Of a DNA stretch of 64,000 nucleotides, positions 25,490 through 32,908 are shown piece by piece. Source of the DNA: Paenibacillus elgii NBRC 100335. Its GTDB lineage: Bacteria; Bacillota; Bacilli; Paenibacillales; NBRC-103111. The DNA lies in contig NZ_BIMB01000020.1 of the NCBI RefSeq assembly GCF_004000865.1, positions 1-64,000 on the forward strand, read 5' to 3'. The notes beneath the pieces are model-generated. The model ran no database searches. It was given only the letters and a program-made list of their open reading frames with translations, and had not been told where the DNA came from. The stretch's first letter is position 1. Every line of letters begins with the position of its first letter. Position numbers and translations under genes: made by a program.

Positions 25490-26395
25490 ATGAAAATAAG
25501 TTCCGCGTTTGCGCATCGAACGATTCGAGCTGCGGTCTTGATCGCATTTGTTTTTTTTATTGTCCGGATTAGCCGGTCGGATGCGTTGAGCTATTATGTG
25601 GCGCCAAGAATGGAGCTTTGGGTAAAGGGGCTTGCCTTTGGTTTGTATGTATTGGCCATGCACCAGCTTTATTTGGCGGTTCGAGATGTCTTATCCAAAA
25701 AGAAAACTGCTGCGATCACTTGTACTTGTTCATCACATAGTCACGATCAATGGAAACCAAGCGTTATTATCATGTACGCGGCTTTGATCGTTCCGCTTGT
25801 TCTTGCCTTTTTCATTCCCGATGCGGTATTAGGAAGTCAGATGGCGGCTAAAAAGGGGTTGAATTTAACCCCTTCGGGCATATTGCTTCATAGCAATTCC
25901 GGTGATGCAGCTCCAAACTTAATTCCCAATCATAAGTTACAATTGGATTCGGGACCGTCTTTTCCGTTCAATGAATACACAAGGCCCTATGCCAAACAGG
26001 CTGCAGATATGTACAATCAGCCTCTCATTGCGATTAACGATGATATTTATATTGAATCGCTGACGTCGATGGACTTGTATCAAGAGCAATTTATCGGTAA
26101 AAAGGTGCAGATTAGCGGTTATGTTTACCGTCTCGACAGTATGAATAAAAACCAATTTGCCGTAGGAAGATTCGCGATGCGGTGCTGTGTCGCAGACTCC
26201 GTACCGCTTGCTATCCTTGTAGAAACCGATACCCCCGAACAATGGCCAAACGATATGTATGTGGTCGTTCTCGGCACCGTTGAAAAACGTAATTTTGACG
26301 GCAAAAGCGTATTGGCTATCGATGCCAAATCGATAGACACCCAAAAAGTGCCTACAAATCCTTACGTTTATGGAAATCCATATTTCGGCGATTGA
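25490..26395 (+). CDS. TIGR03943 (DUF1980) family membrane protein, YcgQ-like
   Basis: 301 residues; GGAGGCGGGGG precedes ATG 25490. Two N-terminal membrane segments (AVLIAFVFFIVRIS, GLAFGLYVLAMHQLYLAV) and one near 95 (IIMYAALIVPLVLAFFIP) are followed by an exported domain of about 190 residues. This domain contains VQISGYVYRLDSMNKNQFAVGRFAMRCCVADSVPLAILVE. The RFAMRCCVAD motif with its paired cysteines is the family hallmark. It is co-transcribed with the upstream permease. Metal-related roles have been suggested for such pairs; I saw no clear Zur-type box upstream. Confidence 0.85.
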   Translation: MKISSAFAHRTIRAAVLIAFVFFIVRISRSDALSYYVAPRMELWVKGLAFGLYVLAMHQLYLAVRDVLSKKKTAAITCTCSSHSHDQWKPSVIIMYAALIVPLVLAFFIPDAVLGSQMAAKKGLNLTPSGILLHSNSGDAAPNLIPNHKLQLDSGPSFPFNEYTRPYAKQAADMYNQPLIAINDDIYIESLTSMDLYQEQFIGKKVQISGYVYRLDSMNKNQFAVGRFAMRCCVADSVPLAILVETDTPEQWPNDMYVVVLGTVEKRNFDGKSVLAIDAKSIDTQKVPTNPYVYGNPYFGD

Positions 26396-26406
26396 TGAGA
26401 TAAGGT

Positions 26407-26454
26407 TTGCAAAAGACTTCGTTCATCGCCTATAATACTGAATAAAAGTTCAGT
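26407..26454 (+). promoter_or_regulatory. Promoter and operator of the TetR gene
   Basis: TTGCAA (26407-26412), an 18-bp spacer and a perfect TATAAT (26431-26436) are followed at once by the palindrome ACTGAA-TAAAAG-TTCAGT (26437-26454). The palindrome recurs in front of the MFS gene at 27133, so it is the likely TetR operator and the regulator represses itself. Confidence 0.8.
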
Positions 26455-26509
26455 GTTATACGGTGTCCACCTTGAAAAATCCGTCATCCAGAAAAGTGGT
26501 GAAATAGAT

Positions 26510-27115
26510 GTGAATAAAAAGAAACAGCAAACCGAGCAAACGAAGAAGAAGATCGCCGATGCTGCAAGAGCTTTATTTGCCCAAAAAGGCTATAAAGCAA
26601 CATCCATAGAAGATATCGTGAAAGCGACCGGGTGCAGCGCAGGGAACATTTATTATCATTTCAAGAACAAGGAAGGGCTTTTTTTATATTTACTTGAAGA
26701 GTGGAACACGGAATGGGATAAGAGATGGCTGGACAAACAAACGCTGTACCCCACCACGATCGATAAATTATATGGCATGGCCGAACAATTGGCGCTTGAT
26801 CAACTAAATCATCCGCTAACCAAGGCCGCTGATGAATTTTTCAACAACTCCGAGAAAGCTCCGGATGTAGAGGAGCGAATTCATGAAATGGTTAAAGGTT
26901 ATCTTGACTTTAATCAGCAGCTGCTGCAGGGGGGGATCGATAACCATGAATTCGAAACCACCAATGTTACCGGACTCGCCATTATTTTGGATAGTTTGAT
27001 GCTTGGATTGAATCAACATAGCCGGAGAATGGAAAGAGCGGAAGCGCTAGAGACCTATCGATTGGCTATGGATGTGTTTCTGCATGGCATTGCCAAGCCA
27101 ACCCGCACTCGCTAG
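26510..27115 (+). CDS. TetR family transcriptional repressor
   Basis: 201 residues if started at GTG 26510; a longer frame to 26453 overlaps the operator and has no RBS. The RBS for the GTG is weak (AAGTGGTG). The N-terminal TetR HTH is clear: KIADAARALFAQKGYKATSIEDIVKATGCSAGNIYYHFKNKEGLFLYLL. The C-terminal ligand-binding region (about 60-200) is helical and unspecific. It should repress itself and the MFS exporter downstream through the palindromes at 26437 and 27133 and release on binding a drug-like ligand. Confidence 0.92.
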   Translation: MNKKKQQTEQTKKKIADAARALFAQKGYKATSIEDIVKATGCSAGNIYYHFKNKEGLFLYLLEEWNTEWDKRWLDKQTLYPTTIDKLYGMAEQLALDQLNHPLTKAADEFFNNSEKAPDVEERIHEMVKGYLDFNQQLLQGGIDNHEFETTNVTGLAIILDSLMLGLNQHSRRMERAEALETYRLAMDVFLHGIAKPTRTR

Positions 27116-27132
27116 CCTTTTTTTGCCGTTAT

Positions 27133-27150
27133 CCTGAATAAATATTCAGT
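27133..27150 (+). promoter_or_regulatory. TetR operator in front of the MFS exporter
   Basis: CTGAATAAATATTCAG (27134-27149) is a palindrome matching the CTGAATAAA-TTCAG pattern at 26438-26453. It lies 31 bp before the MFS start codon. Confidence 0.8.
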
Positions 27151-27180
27151 ATTTTTTACAGAAGCATGGAGGAATTAAGA

Positions 27181-28389
27181 ATGGGATTATTATCAAAAAA
27201 TCGGGGAGCCTTACTGATTCTCGTGTTCAATCTATTTCTGGTCTTCTCGGGGATCGGGCTTATCGTCCCCATTATGCCCAAGTTCATGGAAAGTTTGGGC
27301 ATAACCGGGGGGATTATGGGCCTGTTGGTTGCGGCTTTTTCACTGACGCAGCTTCTTTGTTCGCCGTTGGCCGGCCGGTTGGCCGATTCCTTCGGTAGAA
27401 AAAGAATGATTGTCATCGGCTTGACCGTGTTCGCCTTCTCTGAAGTGCTGTTCGGGATAGCAAGTTCACCTGCTCTACTGTTTGTTTCCAGGCTGCTCGG
27501 CGGCATTAGTGCTGCGATGATTATGCCGGCCGTTATGGCTTACGCGGCGGATATCACGACAAAGGAAGAAAGAGCGGCGGGGATGGGCTACATTAACGCA
27601 GCCATTACAACAGGCTTTATTATCGGACCTGGTATTGGCGGTTATATTGCCGAATTCGGCATCCGCGTGCCCTTTTACGCCGCGGCGGTTGCGGGGATCT
27701 TGGCTGCATGTATTACATTGCTTATTCTTCGGGAATCGCTCCCTTCAAAAGAAAATATAGCTGATACTTCATCTGACGTAAGAGAATGGGGCGGTCTTCT
27801 CTCGCAATTGAGATACGCGTATAAAGAGCCCTATTTTTTAAGCTTGATCATCGTTTTTGTCATGTCGTTTGGGCTTGCTAATTTTGAAACGATCTTTGGA
27901 CTGTTTGTGGATCACAAATTTGGGTTCGGGCCTAAAGATATCGCCTTTATCATAACGTTCGGGTCAATAGCCGGCGCTGTGGTTCAGGCTACGGCCTTCA
28001 GCTGGATCATGAAGCGCTTCGGGGAGCAACGTATCATATCGCTCTGCCTGATCTTTGCCAGTTTGTTTATTCTGCTGACGCTTTTTGTTCACACATTCTG
28101 GTTGATTTTTGCCGTTACCTTCATTATATTTCTGGCCATCGATATTTTACGGCCGGCTATCAGTACGCAAATGTCAATGGTGGCAAAAGATCAGCAAGGC
28201 TACGTTGCCGGCTTGAATTCTGCCTTTACCAGTCTCGGTAATGTTGTGGGTCCTATCGTAGCCGGTTTTTTGTTCGATCTGGACGTTAACTATCCGTATA
28301 CACTGGCGTGCATCATATTGTTTCTTTGTTTTGTTTTATCGGTAAAAGGTAAAAAGAACAACTCGCAGAATGTGAATGCCGCCTCCTGA
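27181..28389 (+). CDS. MFS multidrug exporter (DHA1, NorA/TetA-like)
   Basis: 402 residues from ATG 27181, with GGAGG 8 bp upstream; an ATG at 27166 lies before the RBS. Twelve membrane segments. Motif A GRLADSFGRKRMIVIG is in the loop after TM2, and the antiporter motif C GFIIGPGIGGYIAEFG is in TM5. It exports small hydrophobic compounds using the proton gradient. It is under the TetR operator at 27133. It is convergent with the regulator gene ending at 28407, with only 17 bp between. Confidence 0.92.
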   Translation: MGLLSKNRGALLILVFNLFLVFSGIGLIVPIMPKFMESLGITGGIMGLLVAAFSLTQLLCSPLAGRLADSFGRKRMIVIGLTVFAFSEVLFGIASSPALLFVSRLLGGISAAMIMPAVMAYAADITTKEERAAGMGYINAAITTGFIIGPGIGGYIAEFGIRVPFYAAAVAGILAACITLLILRESLPSKENIADTSSDVREWGGLLSQLRYAYKEPYFLSLIIVFVMSFGLANFETIFGLFVDHKFGFGPKDIAFIITFGSIAGAVVQATAFSWIMKRFGEQRIISLCLIFASLFILLTLFVHTFWLIFAVTFIIFLAIDILRPAISTQMSMVAKDQQGYVAGLNSAFTSLGNVVGPIVAGFLFDLDVNYPYTLACIILFLCFVLSVKGKKNNSQNVNAAS

Positions 28390-28406
28390 TGGGGAAGAGC
28401 TCACGT

Positions 28407-29531
28407 TTAAATCGATGAGCCTAGAAACATTTGTCGGTACAGCTCTTTGGCGGCGGGGCCGGGCTCGATATCCAGCTCGGCTCTTAGTAGATTGGCGAAT
28501 TTATCATAATGCGTAATGAATGCGGTGCGATCCTTCAGGTGAAGGAAGGCGCTGAGCAGAAGCACATGAACGTCTTCATGAAAGGGCCCAACGGCGATCA
28601 TATGTTTCAAAAGCTCGGTGGACTTGTCGGCTTCGCCCAGGGATAAATAATGCGAGGTCAGCCTTTTCGACAGGTCGACCGCCGCGCTGTAGACCCGTTC
28701 TTTCTCCGCTTCACACCATGGATAGTCTTTGCCGCCGAACAAAGGGCCTTGAAATAACGGAATGATGGTTTTCATTTGTTCCGGCGGCATGTCGCCCATG
28801 GAATACGGCTTAAGCTGACGATCGAATTCCAAATAATCGCAGCGCATGTCCGTCTCGAAACGGTAAACCCCTCGCTGCGAATGAATCGTGACGGGCATGT
28901 CGTAATGCTTTAGCGTCTTTTTCAAACGAAAGACCGTGGTATGCAGATTTTGCTCGGCCTTTTCAGGCGTGAAGCCGGGCCACAAGCTTTCGCACAGCGT
29001 CCACTTGGAAATATTCACCCCCGCATGAACCAGGAAGAAGGCAAGAAGCTCCTCCGTTTTGGCTGTCGGGAACCGGATCGGCTCGGCCGGATTCAAGGCG
29101 GTATACACCCCAAACTGACCAAAACAGCGAATTCCGGGGCTGCCGGACTCCGGCTTCCGCACAGCAGGTCTTTTTCTCTTCATTAGCCTTTCCACCGTCC
29201 GCTGCAAGTCCTCGGGCTGCACCGGCTTGAGCAAATAGTCCGTCGCGTTGACCCGAAAAGCTTCCAGAGCATATTGCTGGTAGGCGGTAACAAACACAAT
29301 TTCGATATCCTCATCCAGCTCCGTCAAACGGGAGGCCAGCTCGATGCCATGGACGCCCGGCATTTCAATGTCCAGAAAAACCAGCTCCGGCCGGAGGTCC
29401 GCAAAAGATTCCAACAGCTCGGAGACCTTGGTGAAGGAGCCTACGATCTCCAGCTCCTTCCGTTCCTCGATGATTCGGCTTAGCCAATTCAATGAAGGTT
29501 TTTCGTCATCAATCAGGATAGTTCTTAACAT
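28407..29531 (-). CDS. Response regulator with SARP-like DNA-binding and BTAD domains
   Basis: 374 residues from the ATG at 29531 (AGGGG upstream); a longer frame to 29621 overlaps the kinase gene end. The receiver domain has ILIDDE, Asp54 in VFLDIEMPG and Lys102 in DYLLKP. The output part (about 135-235) is an OmpR/SARP-type winged helix (LLAFFLVHAGVNISKWTLCESLWP...NLHTTVFRLKKTLK), followed by a bacterial transcriptional activation domain (about 240-372) with the typical YHEDVH-like FHEDVHVLLLSAF and ending YRQMF. SARP-type proteins bind direct repeats. Such repeats lie in front of the divergent lectin-like gene at 32909. It is encoded 28 bp after its likely partner kinase. Confidence 0.9.
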   Translation of the reverse strand: MLRTILIDDEKPSLNWLSRIIEERKELEIVGSFTKVSELLESFADLRPELVFLDIEMPGVHGIELASRLTELDEDIEIVFVTAYQQYALEAFRVNATDYLLKPVQPEDLQRTVERLMKRKRPAVRKPESGSPGIRCFGQFGVYTALNPAEPIRFPTAKTEELLAFFLVHAGVNISKWTLCESLWPGFTPEKAEQNLHTTVFRLKKTLKHYDMPVTIHSQRGVYRFETDMRCDYLEFDRQLKPYSMGDMPPEQMKTIIPLFQGPLFGGKDYPWCEAEKERVYSAAVDLSKRLTSHYLSLGEADKSTELLKHMIAVGPFHEDVHVLLLSAFLHLKDRTAFITHYDKFANLLRAELDIEPGPAAKELYRQMFLGSSI

Positions 29532-29559
29532 AGCCGACCCCTTCGGTGTTTGAATCGTT

Positions 29560-32500
29560 TTATTTGGTATAAAAGGAAACTTTGGTCCACTCTTGTTCTG
29601 CACTTTCAATCTGCAGACCATTTCCCAGCCAGTTGATCAATCTTCTGTGAATATTCGGCAATCCGACTCCGCCGGTTTCGCGCGCATGATTTTTTTCAGT
29701 CAGCGTAGCCAGCTTGCCGCCGGGGATTCCGACCCCGTTGTCCCATACCTCCACGTGCGCCAAACCGGCGGCGGCTTTCACGGTAAGTTTCACGATGCCC
29801 CCGTTTTCTTTTTTCATAATGCCATGCCGGATCGCGTTTTCCACCAAAGGCTGGATGGTGAGGGGCAGAAGCCGCGTTTGCAGCAGCCCGGGGTCAATAT
29901 CGTAGACCACCGTCAACCGCTCCTCGAACCTCGCCTTTTCTATCTCGACGTAAGCTTGGACGAGCTGAAGCTCCGATTCCAGGGTGACGAAGGCTTCCGT
30001 GCCCGGGATATCGAAGCATCTTCGTAAATAAACGCTCAGATGGGAAATTAATTGCTCGGCCCGGGCGCTATCCGTACGGCAAAACGACAAAATCGCATTC
30101 AAGGAATTGAACAAAAAATGCGGCTTGATCTGGGATTGCAGAAACGCCATTTCCGAAGCAAGGGCATCCTGTACGGATTGCTTCAGCTGCAGCAGGGTGT
30201 TGACCCTTGCCCGAACCTCCCAGGAGTTAAAAGGCTTAATAATGAAATCGTTGGCCCCCGCCTCAAAGCCCGCGGCCACCTCGCTGGGGGTATTGCGGGC
30301 CGTCAGCATCACAATCGGGAGGTCGAATAGCGTATATTGCCTGCGAATTTCCCGGCATACCTCATACCCTGACAAATTCGGCATCATGACATCCAGCAGG
30401 ACAAGATCGATTGCGCCGGACGTTTGCAGGAGCTGAAGCGCCTCCTGAGGGCTGGTTGTTTTCAGCATCCGGTAAGCTTCCCCGGCAAATAGGACCGAAA
30501 GCACCTGCAGGTTGGACGGCTCGTCGTCCACGGCCAGGATAGTAAATTTCCTGCCCGTCGTTTCCGGTTCTGCTTCGCCGGCGGCGCTCGGGGTCAGACG
30601 AAAACTGGCGGTGTTCCTCTCCCGTTGCCGCCGGAAGGGTCCGGCAGCCGGTAAATGAAACAGGAAGCGGGAGCCCCTTCCTTCTTCGGACCAGTCCAAA
30701 CGAAGCTCTCCCCCCATCAACTGAACCAGCTTGCCGGAAATGGAGAGGCCAAGCCCCATGCCGCCATAGGCTTCCGGGATATGGCGGTCCGCTTGACCGA
30801 ACGACTCCATAATGCGCTGCTGTCTGTGCGGCGGTATCCCCATGCCGGTATCCTCTACGGCGATTTCCACATGTCCGTTTCGATAACGGGCGGATACGGT
30901 AACGGCGCCTTGTTCGGTAAACTTGACGGCATTTCCGACGACATTGTACACGACCTGCCAAAGCCGGTTTTCATCCGCGCGCACCGGAGGTAGGTTGTCG
31001 GGGATGTCTTGAATGAGGCTGACTTTTTTTCCGGAAATTAAATAGTTGAACATATCCATGATAATCGAAATCAGCACTTTCACATCAACCGCGGACGTTT
31101 GCAAATGGATTTCATTTCTTTTGATCCGCTCCAGATCCAGAATATCGCGAACGAGTGTAGACAGCCGCTGTGACACGGCCACGATCGTGGAAAGGTTTTC
31201 CTTCTGCTTGTCGTTCACATCCCCTGCGGCTCCTTCGAGCAGAGACTGGGAGATGTTGATGATGCCGTTGAGCGGAGTTTGAAATTCATGGGTGGTATTG
31301 ATCAGAAACTCGTCCTTGAGCCGGTCGTTTTCGCTAAGCTTGCGGGTCATTTTTTCAATCGTTTGATAAGCTTCGGAGAACCGGGATGCAAGCATAAAGG
31401 AAATGAATAGCACGAACGACATGGCGCAAAAATCGAACAAAAAATTTTTAGGAACGATCCGCAGCAAATAAAGGGAAGCGTCCAGAATACAAATAAGCAA
31501 AGCGCAGAAAGCCAAAATCAGGATCAGCAGGCTCCGCTTGCTGAAGCTGCCGTAGTTGCCCCGCATATACGCGGCGGACAACAACCAGATGATGATGAAA
31601 TAAATAACGATCTGCAGGGCGCTCATGACAAAGGTGGTATAAGAATAAACCCGGAAAGGGACCAGAATGAAATAAACCGAATAAACGCCGTAGACGGTCA
31701 ATACGCTTTTCACCAACCACCGTGGGACCTGCTCGGAGCAAACATGCTTTATGAATAAGGTCAAGGCCAGTATCGAAGTGTGCATGGAAATCCCTTGAAT
31801 TTTATGAATAAGTGCAAAAGGGAATCCGTCAAAAATTTGCATTAACGGTTTATCACCCAAGCCTGCAAAGCTGATCGCCGAGGAAATACAGTAGATCCCG
31901 AAATAGAGGAAGCCTTTCTCTTTTTTTCGGGTGACATAAGTGCCCAAGTGATAAATGCCGAGCAGCAGAATCGAGACCTCGAGCGCAATGCCGATGCCGG
32001 TGGAAAGCTTGTCGATGCGATTAATCTGCTCCGCGCTTCCGAAGTAAAGACTGGAGGCGACGCCGCCTTGGATAAAATCATAATTCGCGGCATGAATCAT
32101 AATGTCCGCCGTATCCCCTTCAAGAGGGAAGTAGGCTATGTAGGGTTTGTTCTCCGGGCTGTATTCGCTTCTCGAAGGTCCGGGCGTGCCGCTGCTCCCC
32201 AGTTTTAGACCGTTCACATACAAGGCGCTGGACATTTGGATGTTCACGACCCTGATGCCGTAGACCATGGAAGGCGAAGGCTTGACCTTGACATGCAGCT
32301 TATAGGTCGCCATGCCTTTGGCCTGCAGCGGGGTATGGTTCAAGCTGCCGGACCAGTAGGACAAAATCGGAAAAATACCGGTCGGCACGGCGGCTTGCCC
32401 GGGCTCCAGGAGTGTTCCCCAATAAAGCTCCCAGGAACCGTCCAGCTTCACGGGCCCGCTTTTGTCAAAATCCCAATTGGAAAGGTCTAGCACGCCATTT

Positions 32501-32619
32501 TGAATTTGCGGGGCCGATTCCTTGTTTTGACCGAAAAATATCGTACCGTAATAGAGAAGCAAGAAACAGACAATTGCGAACAAAATGATATAAAGCGAAT
32601 TTTTTTGCAAAACCTTCAT
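29560..32619 (-). CDS. Hybrid sensor kinase with two different histidine-kinase modules
   Basis: 1019 residues from the ATG at 32619 (GGAGAG upstream). Order: TM1 (8-28); an extracellular beta-rich domain (about 40-195) containing LDGSWELYWG; seven membrane segments (about 205-415, 7TMR-DISM type); a HisKA domain with His444 (NTTHEFQTPLNG); HATPase_c with VGNAVKFTEQ, EDTGMGIP and GGMGLGLSI; a receiver domain with Asp743 (LLDVMMPN) and Lys795; then a LytS/YesM-type His_kinase with His834 (QIKPHFLFNSL) and a second HATPase_c (PLVENAIRHG, DNGVGIP, GGVGLPNIHRRL). Having both an orthodox HisKA module and a LytS-type module in one chain lets it phosphorylate an internal receiver and a separate regulator, presumably the SARP-like protein at 28407. 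Confidence 0.93.
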   Translation of the reverse strand: MKVLQKNSLYIILFAIVCFLLLYYGTIFFGQNKESAPQIQNGVLDLSNWDFDKSGPVKLDGSWELYWGTLLEPGQAAVPTGIFPILSYWSGSLNHTPLQAKGMATYKLHVKVKPSPSMVYGIRVVNIQMSSALYVNGLKLGSSGTPGPSRSEYSPENKPYIAYFPLEGDTADIMIHAANYDFIQGGVASSLYFGSAEQINRIDKLSTGIGIALEVSILLLGIYHLGTYVTRKKEKGFLYFGIYCISSAISFAGLGDKPLMQIFDGFPFALIHKIQGISMHTSILALTLFIKHVCSEQVPRWLVKSVLTVYGVYSVYFILVPFRVYSYTTFVMSALQIVIYFIIIWLLSAAYMRGNYGSFSKRSLLILILAFCALLICILDASLYLLRIVPKNFLFDFCAMSFVLFISFMLASRFSEAYQTIEKMTRKLSENDRLKDEFLINTTHEFQTPLNGIINISQSLLEGAAGDVNDKQKENLSTIVAVSQRLSTLVRDILDLERIKRNEIHLQTSAVDVKVLISIIMDMFNYLISGKKVSLIQDIPDNLPPVRADENRLWQVVYNVVGNAVKFTEQGAVTVSARYRNGHVEIAVEDTGMGIPPHRQQRIMESFGQADRHIPEAYGGMGLGLSISGKLVQLMGGELRLDWSEEGRGSRFLFHLPAAGPFRRQRERNTASFRLTPSAAGEAEPETTGRKFTILAVDDEPSNLQVLSVLFAGEAYRMLKTTSPQEALQLLQTSGAIDLVLLDVMMPNLSGYEVCREIRRQYTLFDLPIVMLTARNTPSEVAAGFEAGANDFIIKPFNSWEVRARVNTLLQLKQSVQDALASEMAFLQSQIKPHFLFNSLNAILSFCRTDSARAEQLISHLSVYLRRCFDIPGTEAFVTLESELQLVQAYVEIEKARFEERLTVVYDIDPGLLQTRLLPLTIQPLVENAIRHGIMKKENGGIVKLTVKAAAGLAHVEVWDNGVGIPGGKLATLTEKNHARETGGVGLPNIHRRLINWLGNGLQIESAEQEWTKVSFYTK

Positions 32620-32732
32620 AGGCGTGTCTCTCCGAGTGCAAGTATCGATGGATACCATTATTATAAAGGAGTTTGTCGAAAAAACGATGATTTTGTAATA
32701 AAAAATCGTCTGAAGCCATGACTGGAATCCGA

Positions 32733-32767
32733 TTTGTAAGCGTTTTGTAAGCGAACGTCGATATAAT
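32733..32767 (+). promoter_or_regulatory. Direct-repeat activator site (SARP-like) plus -10 of the lectin-like gene
   Basis: TTTGTAAGCG occurs at 32733-32742 and again at 32744-32753, exactly 11 bp apart. The second copy ends 8 bp before TATAAT (32762-32767). There is no recognisable -35. This geometry is the one described for SARP activators (direct heptamers at 11-bp pitch, last one 8 bp from the -10). A competing reading is two overlapping half-sites of a cre-like element (TGTAAGCG). Confidence 0.65.
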
Positions 32768-32830
32768 AAAAACATGATTAGGATAAAAGTCCTGAGTCCA
32801 TGGTTGTAAGGAAGGGAGCAATTTCATGCA

Positions 32831-32869
32831 ATGGTTCTGAAATCGATTGCCGCCGACTTAAGATGTTGA
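32831..32869 (+). other. Possible leader peptide in the 5' UTR of the lectin-like gene
   Basis: A strong AAGGAAGGGAG (32808-32818) precedes two short frames: ATG 32826 (4 codons) and ATG 32831 (12 codons, MVLKSIAADLRC, stop at 32867-32869). The main gene has its own RBS further on. The arrangement may couple translation of the leader to that of the large protein, or may be a relic. Confidence 0.25.
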
Positions 32870-32908
32870 AGTTTGATGGCTAAACATGAAATAAGGGGGA
32901 TAAGCTTC

